Assembly (NCBI GenBank): GCA_964607755.1
Contig: CAZSMC010000013.1
Location: 1-64,000 of the forward strand
DNA from: CAZSMC01 sp964607755
GTDB taxonomy: Bacteria > Zhuqueibacterota > Zhuqueibacteria > Residuimicrobiales > Krinioviventaceae
Direction: 5' to 3'
DNA length: 64,000 nt
The translations under genes and the position numbers were made by a program. The notes beneath the pieces are model-generated. The model had not been told where the DNA came from. It worked only from the letters and a program-made list of their open reading frames with translations, and did not search any database. How positions within the stretch are numbered: the first letter of the stretch is position 1; the number at the start of each line of letters is the position of its first letter. Below, in pieces: positions 52,418 through 61,000 of the stretch.

Positions 52418-52840
52418 ATGTTTAAAATAGTGTCCAACATGGATGAGCTCATCAAAGCCCTTACTGTCCGGGCAGTTGTGTTTATTGGTGAGCAGAATTG
52501 TCCGTACGATCTGGAAATTGATGAATATGAACATAGCTGCGTTCACATTCTGGGTGAACTGGAAGGTGAGCCTGTGGCTGCGGCACGCATTCGTTTTCTG
52601 GGCCTTTATGCCAAATTCGAACGCATTGCTGTGCGCCAAGAGTGGCGGGGAAAAGGCTACGGTCATCAACTGGTCAATTACATGCTCGATTATGCGCGGG
52701 AACGCGGCTATAAAACAACAAAAATGCATGCCCAAACTTATCTGGATGATTTTTATAGTCAACACGGTTTTGTGAAACATGGGGATATTTTTAAAGAAGC
52801 CGGAATTGATCATTATTTGATGATCCGGCATGAAAAATGA
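52418..52840 (+). CDS. ElaA/YjcF-type GNAT acetyltransferase
   Basis: 140 residues; GAGG ribosome site. The order 'LTVRAVVFIGEQNCPYDLEI', 'HILGELEGEPVAAARIRF', 'KFERIAVRQEWRGKGYGHQL' (acetyl-CoA loop) and 'KTTKMHAQTYLDDFYSQHGF' is typical of the ElaA/YjcF group. It transfers acetyl to a small amine; substrate unknown. It stands alone upstream of the DUF4097 gene with about 70 bases between. Confidence 0.8.
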   Translation: MFKIVSNMDELIKALTVRAVVFIGEQNCPYDLEIDEYEHSCVHILGELEGEPVAAARIRFLGLYAKFERIAVRQEWRGKGYGHQLVNYMLDYARERGYKTTKMHAQTYLDDFYSQHGFVKHGDIFKEAGIDHYLMIRHEK

Positions 52841-52909
52841 AATGAAACACGAATACGATTTCGCCGTAACTTCCAAAGTGAACAGAAATCTATCAAACTG
52901 GAGGTTCCC

Positions 52910-53896
52910 ATGAACCATGTTATAAATTATGCGATCATTCTGCTGCTTTTATTGAATATCCACCCAGCGGGGGCCAGAACAATCGACCGGCGATTTCATA
53001 AAACATACAAAGATATTAAAGAGGCTATCCTGCATCTCAAACACGGTGACGGTGATGTGACGATCACTCCCTGGAATCGGGATGCCATCGATATTGTTGT
53101 GGTGTATCGCGCCAGGCTGACCGGCTCTGGTGCGGATGAGACGTTTGAGGTCGAATTTGAACGCCGCAATAACCGCATCACAGTGACCGGGCGTGAACCT
53201 TCTTTTAGATGGGGACTCTTTTCAAGCCAAAAAATCTACGAATATACTTACACGATCAAAGCGCCGAGCAACACGCAATTGGTTCTTGATGGTACAGACG
53301 GCGATGTGCGTATCCGAGCATGGCGGGAAACCATAGAAATCAATGGCGTAGACGGCGACATCCGCTTGAATGATGTCGTTGCTCCGTCAGTTTTTATCTC
53401 GGTTACTGACGGTGATTGCTTTTTAAAAGACATCAGTGCCAAACTCACAGTTTATCTGGAAGATGGCGATGTAGATATCAACGGTATTGAATCCAGCTCT
53501 TGCTCGATTCGCGCCAAAGACGGTGATATCCACATTGTCCATGCGTCCGGTGTTTTCCGATTGGAATGTGTGGACGGCGACATTAACCTGCACAATGCTT
53601 ATGCTGAACGTCTTGATGCCAGGGCAATAGACGGCGACCTTGATATTGACTTGAGAAGTTTCCGGGACACCCGCGCCGATCTCAAGACAGTTGACGGTGA
53701 TATCAAAGTCACATTAGAGCGTGGCTTTTCTGCGAAATTAACCTTATCAACACGTGACGGTACTGTGAATACCCGCCTGTCAAAAGTCGACTATGAAGAA
53801 CGCCGGAAAGATTTTTTCTCCGGCTCGCTGCACGGCGGGAACGGTTTAATCCGCGTGCAAACTGTAGACGGAGATATTCTGGTGATTGAAAGATAG
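52910..53896 (+). CDS. Exported DUF4097 beta-helix protein
   Basis: 328 residues with a signal peptide ('YAIILLLLLNIHPAGA') and GGAGG site. The body is a right-handed beta-helix of about 20-residue turns, each marked by a DGD-type corner: 'GDGDVTITPW', 'TDGDVRIRAW', 'VDGDIRLNDV', 'EDGDVDINGI', 'KDGDIHIVHA', 'VDGDINLHNA', 'IDGDLDIDLR', 'VDGDIKVTLE', 'VDGDILVIER'. This is the DUF4097 (adhesin-like) family, usually of unknown function near anti-sigma or membrane-stress genes. It is predicted to be periplasmic or surface-bound. Confidence 0.8.
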   Translation: MNHVINYAIILLLLLNIHPAGARTIDRRFHKTYKDIKEAILHLKHGDGDVTITPWNRDAIDIVVVYRARLTGSGADETFEVEFERRNNRITVTGREPSFRWGLFSSQKIYEYTYTIKAPSNTQLVLDGTDGDVRIRAWRETIEINGVDGDIRLNDVVAPSVFISVTDGDCFLKDISAKLTVYLEDGDVDINGIESSSCSIRAKDGDIHIVHASGVFRLECVDGDINLHNAYAERLDARAIDGDLDIDLRSFRDTRADLKTVDGDIKVTLERGFSAKLTLSTRDGTVNTRLSKVDYEERRKDFFSGSLHGGNGLIRVQTVDGDILVIER

Positions 53897-54012
53897 GCAA
53901 TGCACGGTTCGCCCTTTCTTGACATTGGAACCAAATGCGTTTTCACTTTTCATTTTTTGAAAACATTTTCTAAATGAATAATAACAAACAAGAACAAAAC
54001 GAGGGATTAGAT

Positions 54013-55404
54013 ATGCTTAGACTAACAAGTTGGATTTTAATCTTTCTATGCACCACAATGGTGTCGGCCGGAGAAGGCGATATTTCGCCAGCTATGCTGG
54101 AGCAATTTGATCAGCATATCAAAGATTCAGACATCACGGCCATTCAGAACGCCGTGTCGAACAACGATGTTCGAAAACTCGCTCTGAACCGGAAAAAGGT
54201 TGGGCATGTTAATGATCTTTTTGCCGTACAAATTGATGTGCCGGAAATTACCAATCAGAAAAGCAGTGGACGCTGCTGGTTATTTACCAGTCTGAATGTG
54301 CTGAGACCCAAAGTGATTGAAAGGTTTAATCTGGAACATTTTGAATTTTCTGAAAATTATTGCTTTTTCTGGGATCAGTTGGAAAAGTCCAATTTGTTCC
54401 TCGAAGCTATTATCTCCACCCGGGACCTTGATCTACAAAGTCGGCGAATGGAATGGTTGTTTCGGCATCCCATCGGCGACGGCGGGGTGTGGAACGATGC
54501 AGTGGCGGTGATTGAAAAATACGGTGTTGTGCCAAAATCGGTGATGCCGGAATCTCATAACAGCGAAAATACCCGGTTGATGAATGCTGTGTTGCGCCGC
54601 AAATTGCGAGAAGATGCTCTGGTTTTGCGTCGTATGCACAAAGAAGGCAAAACGAAAAGCGAACTCGAACACACTAAAACCCTGATGCTGCAGGACATTT
54701 ACCAGTTGCTCGTCATTCATCTCGGGACACCGCCGAAAGAATTTACCTGGCGCTACAAAGACACAGACGGTAATCTAATCGAGCCAAAAACATACACCCC
54801 GATTGAATTTTATCAAAAGACTGTAGGCGTGAACTTGGATGATTATGTCATGATGATGAATGATCCGACCCGGGACTATTACCAGGTGTTCGAGGTGGAA
54901 TACGACCGCAATATATGGAGTGCAGTCAACTGGACGTATGTGAATTTGCCCACAGAAGATTTGAAAGAAATGGCTAAAAAGTCAATTGTCGGCAAGGAGC
55001 CCATGTACTTTTCCTGCGATGTAGGCAAGCAATTGAACCGGGATAGTGGTGTGCTTTGCGTGGAAAATTATGATTATGAATCCCTGTACGGTGTGTCGTT
55101 TTCGATGAGCAAAAAGCAACGCATCCAGTCTTTTGATAGTGGTTCTTCGCACGGCATGTCACTTATAGGTGTGGATACGACTGCAACCGGTAAAACGACG
55201 AAATGGTTACTTGAAAACAGTTGGGGCAAAGACCGCGGGCACAATGGATTTTTAATCATGACCGATAGATGGTTTGACGAATATATGTTCCGGCTGGTAG
55301 TCAAGAAAGATTTCGTCCCGTTAAAAATCCTGGCGATTTATAAACAAAAGCCGATCAAACTTGAACCGTGGGACCCGATGTATTGGCCGATTGAGGATGA
55401 TTGA
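54013..55404 (+). CDS. Exported C1B peptidase (bleomycin hydrolase/PepC-like)
   Basis: About 463 residues from ATG 54013, which has GAGGGA upstream and yields a signal peptide ('LRLTSWILIFLCTTMVSAG'); the ATG at 53974 has neither. Papain-fold catalytic residues: Cys in 'NQKSSGRCWLFTSLNVL', His in 'GSSHGMSLIGVD', Asn in 'KWLLENSWGKDRGHNGF'. Bleomycin hydrolases are usually cytosolic hexameric aminopeptidases; the signal peptide suggests a periplasmic or outer-membrane form, as found in Bacteroidota. It probably digests imported or host peptides. Confidence 0.88.
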   Translation: MLRLTSWILIFLCTTMVSAGEGDISPAMLEQFDQHIKDSDITAIQNAVSNNDVRKLALNRKKVGHVNDLFAVQIDVPEITNQKSSGRCWLFTSLNVLRPKVIERFNLEHFEFSENYCFFWDQLEKSNLFLEAIISTRDLDLQSRRMEWLFRHPIGDGGVWNDAVAVIEKYGVVPKSVMPESHNSENTRLMNAVLRRKLREDALVLRRMHKEGKTKSELEHTKTLMLQDIYQLLVIHLGTPPKEFTWRYKDTDGNLIEPKTYTPIEFYQKTVGVNLDDYVMMMNDPTRDYYQVFEVEYDRNIWSAVNWTYVNLPTEDLKEMAKKSIVGKEPMYFSCDVGKQLNRDSGVLCVENYDYESLYGVSFSMSKKQRIQSFDSGSSHGMSLIGVDTTATGKTTKWLLENSWGKDRGHNGFLIMTDRWFDEYMFRLVVKKDFVPLKILAIYKQKPIKLEPWDPMYWPIEDD

Positions 55405-55413
55405 GAAGGCAAC

Positions 55414-56637
55414 TCACTCTTGCGGGTTAACTTTATAAACCGGAAAAAAGAACAGAATAATCGCAGCTACCGTTCCGATAGCTGCGCCAACGCCAATTAG
55501 ATCTGCAATGGCGCCGACAATCGGGGCGAATATCGCAATAAATATTGTTTTTAACTGCGATTCAACTGACAATGCGGTTGCCATGACGTCATCTTCTATG
55601 GTATCGCTGATATAGCTCACAGCCATGGGCCGGCGTATATTTTGAACAACGTACAAGCAGATGAAAAATGGTATGGACAGCGCAAACCACTCAAAGTGAT
55701 AGCTCGCACCACTCAGCATTGTGAGCCCGATACCAACGATGAAAAGCAGATTCAGGCCCTGCGATTGTTCTTTAAAAGCTCGATTCATCCGTCCAGCATT
55801 TTGACTGGCAAATGAGGTCAAGAGAAAAAGAATAAAATAGATAACGGCAATAGTCACTGCGCTTTTCTGTTTCGCTGTGAATTGAGCCAATATTGGCAAC
55901 GTTGCGGCAAATGTTTGCAGAATCGGTTGAAGATAATCCTTGACAGCTTTGAAGTAACTGTCGTACAACGCAGAGTTTAATAATCCCCTGCGGTTTGCCG
56001 GATTTTTGAAAAAGCGGAAGGTTTTCTTCAAATCAATTCCTGTTGTCACTCGACTGCGGGAGGATTCTGTTTGATCGAGTTCATCAGGATATGACATCAT
56101 CAAAAAGAGTTCAACGATATAAGGTACAATGGTTGCCAAAAAGATTGTTTTATATTCACCGGTGTAAAATACAAGTCCTCCAGCTAATAGAGAAGAAAGA
56201 GCTGATCCCCGTTTGGACCAGGCACGGGTATGTCCATAATATTCTGTTTTCTGGTCGTAGATTCCTTTGATTCTCAGATACTTAAAAATCATGGCCTTAT
56301 GAGTTCCAGAGCGTGCTGCTTCACCACCGGCGAAAAAGAGCATGGCGATAATATAAATTGTGAAATAGGGGAAAAAGTAAAAAATGATAAACGAGATGAT
56401 ATAGGACAGAAAGCAGAGAATCATGACGCGTTTACGGCCAAACCAGTCTGCCAACACACCGGACGGAATTTCCATTACTGCTCTGGCAATTTCACGAATC
56501 GAAAACAGTATGCCGATCTGAAAAAACGACATGCCCGTTTCACGGAAGAAAAGCAGTATGAAAGCATCGAAAAACCGAAGGTTTTTTAAAAATCCATACG
56601 CCGAAAATTTCACATATTGCTGGTCTTTTAACATCAT
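55414..56637 (-). CDS. MFS transporter
   Basis: About 407 residues from ATG 56637 (AGG six bases upstream); a GTG at 56658 would add seven. Twelve hydrophobic segments are visible, with an MFS A-like loop 'EIPSGVLADWFGRKRVMILC' and central cytoplasmic loop near 'RSRVTTGIDLKKTFRFFKN'. It resembles uncharacterised MFS exporters of the 'major facilitator, multidrug-like' type. Convergent with the C1 peptidase gene (10-base gap). Substrate unknown. Confidence 0.85.
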   Translation of the reverse strand: MMLKDQQYVKFSAYGFLKNLRFFDAFILLFFRETGMSFFQIGILFSIREIARAVMEIPSGVLADWFGRKRVMILCFLSYIISFIIFYFFPYFTIYIIAMLFFAGGEAARSGTHKAMIFKYLRIKGIYDQKTEYYGHTRAWSKRGSALSSLLAGGLVFYTGEYKTIFLATIVPYIVELFLMMSYPDELDQTESSRSRVTTGIDLKKTFRFFKNPANRRGLLNSALYDSYFKAVKDYLQPILQTFAATLPILAQFTAKQKSAVTIAVIYFILFLLTSFASQNAGRMNRAFKEQSQGLNLLFIVGIGLTMLSGASYHFEWFALSIPFFICLYVVQNIRRPMAVSYISDTIEDDVMATALSVESQLKTIFIAIFAPIVGAIADLIGVGAAIGTVAAIILFFFPVYKVNPQE

Positions 56638-57039
56638 GTTTACCTGGTAACTGATCACATGGTTAAATATTTATCACGCCGGGTTGCAAAACTGAATGGA
56701 AAAACATAGAAATATTTTTTATTATTCAATTTTTTTGTCTTAACAAGCAATTACTTGCGTATTCTCTGTGCCACTGCGTTTTTGCCTGACTTTTAATCAC
56801 CCTTTGCTTACCACCTGACCGGCGCCGTCAACTGAAACTATTTATGATGTCAACAATTGTTCCATTAAAAATAAGGGACTTGAATGATTCCAATATTTAA
56901 ACGAATCGAACTTTTTTTTATGAGGTGATTGATGTAAAAGTTGAGAAAATTATTCCGGCATAACAATTGTCATCAAGTCTTTTCTTGTCCGTAATTTAAA
57001 AAAATATTATCTTGTTCATAATAAAAAATAGAAAGCGTT
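56638..57039. other. Noncoding divergent region
   Basis: 400 bases between the MFS gene (minus) and the CDF gene (plus). A short 'CTTGCGTATTCTCTGTGCCA' piece near 56755 resembles the dispersed-repeat type seen at 11323-11352. Otherwise no feature; promoters expected. Confidence 0.4.
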
Positions 57040-57912
57040 ATGCAGAACAAAAACAAAAAGTGGAATTTCATAGAAGCACGGCTGGCGATTGCTGGTAATG
57101 TTATTCTCTTTGTCGTTAAATATTATGCCGGCATTGTAACAGGCTCTGTTGCATTAATGGCTGATGCCTGGCACACATTGTCTGATTCGGCGTCTTCTGT
57201 GATTGTTTTGATTGGCGCACGAGTATCTGACAAACCCGCGGATAAGGAACATCCATTCGGTCACGGCAGGGCGGAGTTAATTGCCACCATTGCTATTGGT
57301 GTGCTTTTAGTTCTGGTGTCCTATTCTTTTCTGGAAAAAGCATACAATAAATTGCAGGAACATGAACAAACCATATTCGGACCAGTTGCTATTGGTGCTA
57401 TGATTTTGTCGATTGTTGTCAAAGAGGGTATGGCTCAGTTTGCCCTGTGGGCAAATAAAAAAGTCAGGTCGAATATGCTCAAAGCCGATGCATGGCATCA
57501 CCGGACGGATGCTATTTCATCGGTAATCATTCTGACCGGTGTTGTCGTTGGCCGGTATTTTTGGTGGATAGATGGTGTACTGGGCATCCTGGTTTCGTTG
57601 CTTATCTTTTATGCTGCTGTCGATATATTTCGCGATTCTATTCAGCAAATACTGGGTCAACCCGTAGATAAAACCACGCGGGAAAAGCTGCGAGACATTT
57701 GTGAACAGCATGGGGTCAAGATAGACTCGGTTCATCACTTTCACATGCACGAATATGGTGATCACACTGAATTGACATTTCATCTGCGTTTGCCACAATC
57801 AATGACCATTTCGACAGCCCATCATATCATTGAACAGATCGAGCAAAACATTCGTGACCAATTAGAGATGGAAGCTACCATTCATGCAGAGCCTGCAGAC
57901 CGGATTCGCTAA
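57040..57912 (+). CDS. Cation diffusion facilitator (Zn/Fe/Mn efflux)
   Basis: 290 residues, six transmembrane helices plus a cytoplasmic C-terminal domain. Metal-site motifs: 'SVALMADAWHTLSDSASSVI' (HxxxD, helix 2) and 'MLKADAWHHRTDAISSVIIL' (HxxxD, helix 5). The C-terminal 'VHHFHMHEYGDHTELTFHLR' carries the regulatory metal-binding His. The DxxxH... pattern on helix 2 is DAWH, as in iron/zinc-type CDFs. Exports divalent metal in exchange for protons. A strong hairpin terminator follows. Confidence 0.9.
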   Translation: MQNKNKKWNFIEARLAIAGNVILFVVKYYAGIVTGSVALMADAWHTLSDSASSVIVLIGARVSDKPADKEHPFGHGRAELIATIAIGVLLVLVSYSFLEKAYNKLQEHEQTIFGPVAIGAMILSIVVKEGMAQFALWANKKVRSNMLKADAWHHRTDAISSVIILTGVVVGRYFWWIDGVLGILVSLLIFYAAVDIFRDSIQQILGQPVDKTTREKLRDICEQHGVKIDSVHHFHMHEYGDHTELTFHLRLPQSMTISTAHHIIEQIEQNIRDQLEMEATIHAEPADRIR

Positions 57913-57990
57913 AGTCCGGAAATGCTTCCATTGATATTCAGATCAATTTTGATTGACTTTAAAATGAACTAAACCTAACGTTTCACACAT

Positions 57991-58029
57991 AAAAAAAGGG
58001 AGTCCATTTTTTTGGCACTCCCTTTTTTT
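57991..58029. terminator. Bidirectional intrinsic terminator
   Basis: AAAAAAAGGGAGT (57991-58003) pairs perfectly with ACTCCCTTTTTTT (58017-58029); inner CC/GG extends the stem, and A- and T-runs flank both sides. It separates the convergent CDF gene (plus) and the giant surface protein gene (minus) and should serve both. Confidence 0.85.
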
Positions 58030-58084
58030 AATTCTTTATAAAATTTGTAGCACATCTGAAAGGTGTACTACAAATGTCCTGGCC

Positions 58085-61000
58085 TTATTTCATCAACATC
58101 ATCCGCTGCGTTTTTTCAAAGCTATCCGCAATAATTCTGTAAAAATAAAGTCCGGATGACAATTGTTGTCCCAGGTCGTCGCGGCCATCCCATTCGACTC
58201 TGTATGTGCCGGGCGCCTGTTCTTCGTCCACAAGTGACCGCACCAGGGTGCCTCGCACATTGTAAATCGACAATCGTACACGGGACGCTTGCGGAAGTTG
58301 ATAAACGATATTCGTTGCTGGATTGAACGGATTGGGGTAATTTTGCTGTAAAGCATATTCATCAGGGATTTCACTGCTCACTCTGGAAACACCGGTAGCA
58401 TATTTTATAGTGAAAACAGCATCGCTGGTATCGGCAACCGTACCGGTTGAATCAGCTATGCGCACCAGGCACATGATGCTGATCGGTTCAGTCACATTCC
58501 ATATCCAGCTTTCTGTGTTTTCAGCTTCTTTTGTCAATGTTTCCCAGGAAGAGCCATTATCCCGTGACAATTCGATCATAACCGTCTGACCGATGTTTGT
58601 AGCGCTCCATTCAATGGGCACATCAGAGCCAACTTCCCAGGTTTCCTGTCCATTTGGATTGGTGACGGTGATGGCTGGCCGCTCAACAATGGCAAAGGTC
58701 TGGTCGCAACGGTCAGAAGGCGTGCCATCGATATCCGCAACAACTATATAGCATTTTTGTGAGGCTGGCCCGGTGACCGTCCAGGTGTAAGAGCCATTGT
58801 CCACAACCGAATCGGCAACCGATTCCCAGCTTGAACCTCCGTCTCGCGACAATGAGATAGTTACAATGCCGCTTGTGTTCTTGGTGTCCCAGGTGACTTG
58901 TTCCTGCGACCCTATGGTCCATCGCTCACCGCCAGCCGGCCGAGTCACCAGCAGGTCTGGTTTTGGCCGGATTGAAAAGGTGCTGTCACTAGTATCGCTA
59001 ACAGCGCCAGTTTCCGATATCAGACGAATTAAACAGGAATCTGATACCGGCTCGGTGACTGTCCATTGGAAGGTGCCGTTGGCGCTCACGTTTTCAGCCA
59101 GCGTCCTCCACGACTCACCGGAATCACGGCTTAGTTCGATATCGAGAACACCGTCATAATGCGAGGATGTCCATCGAATGTTTTGTTCTGAACCGATATT
59201 CCAGATTTCACCTCCATTTGGCGCAAGAACTGTTAATTCTGGCGGATAAAAGAGCTCGAATAAACCGCTTGTGCCGGCAACATCTTTTTCAAGGTCTTGT
59301 ACTTTAATGATGCATTGGTCCGAAGCCTCACTGTCGATATGCCAGTCATAGTTGCCAGTGTCTAAAACAGAATCGGCAAACATGACGAATGCAGTGCTGT
59401 CCTGGGTTGCCTGGCGGTTTAACCAGATTGAAACCATTCCACTCGAGCGGAAAGATTCCCACTGGATTGTTTTTGTGGAGCCAATTTCCCACTGATCATT
59501 TGCTGCCGGAGATGTGACTGTGAGGTACGGCGGTTCCATTACAGAGAATGTGGAATCGCTGGTATCCTGTACTTTGCCATCGGAAGTTGAAACGCGCACC
59601 AGACAGGATTCCGATTCCGGTCCATCTACATTCCATGCCAGACTCGTTTCAGAATAGTCAGTAGCCAGATCGCTCCATTCCTGGCCATTATCCCGGCTTA
59701 GCTCGACGTGAACGGTGCCTTCATAATCGGCGACACTCCATTCAACGGTTTGTGTATCGCCGATATACCATATTTCACCGCCATCCGGTCGCAAGACAGT
59801 CAGGGAGGGCGGAGGTACAACAGCGAACATCTCATCACTTTCATCTGATGCAGCGCCGGCCGCATCAGCAACCTGAACCAGACAGGAATCCGACGGCTGA
59901 ATATTGACTTTCCATGGATAGCTGCCGTCATTTTCAACTTTATCCCAGAGTTGGGTCCAGGTTTTGCCGTTATCACGGCTAATATTGAGATTAACCTGGT
60001 TAGAAATATTCACTGATTCCCAGGTGATGTTATATGTCTCGCCGGTCTGCCAGCGTTCTCCGCCATTCGGTGATGTGACTGTTATTGACGGCTTTTCTTC
60101 AATCGAGAATACAGCATCGCTGGTGTCTGCCACACTCCCATCTTTTATGGCGATTCTAACAAGACAATCGTCAGACACTGGTCCTTCAACGGTCCACTCA
60201 AATACGGAATCAGTTGGGGAAACACTGCCCAATGTTGTCCAGCCTGCTCCTTTGTTGCGCGATAATTGGATATTCATGTCGCTCTCGATGTTCACAGTTG
60301 TCCACCGGATCATCTGGTCGGTATCAATATACCAGGCTTCGCCGCCGTTCGGTGCGATTACAGTGATAGAGGGTGGTTTCTTGATCGTGAATACAGCGTC
60401 GCTTGTATCGGCCACGTTACCATCGGTTGTTTGAACGCGTACAAGGCAATTGCCGGATTCCGGTCCTTGCACGGTCCATGTCCAGCTATTGTCTGCAACC
60501 GGTACGGTGACTAACCGTGTCCAATCCTGGCCATTATTGCGTGAGAAATCGATATTAACATTGCCAGTGACGTTCACCCTGGTCCATTTTATTTGCTGTT
60601 CCGTGCCAATCTCCCATTCTTCGCCACCATTCGGTTCAGTCACTGTGATGGACGGCGGTTCAGCAATGGAGAAAGTCGAATCGCTAACATCCGAAACATT
60701 GTTGTCATTTTCGCTTTGTATACGAACGAGGCACTCGTCCGAAGCTGGTCCGGCCACAGTCAAAGTCCAACGATTATCTGATGCGGGTCTGGAAGCGAGC
60801 CTCGTCCAGTTCTGACCGTTGTTGCGGGACAGATCAATATTGACATTACCGGTGACATTTACCACAGTCCAGTGGATTTGCTGTTCTGTACCGATTTCCC
60901 ATTCTTCGCCGCCGTTAGGTAATGTAACGGTTACAGAGGGTGGATAGTCAATAGAGAACAAAGCGTCACTCGTGTCAGTCGCGCCGTATTGATTATCTGT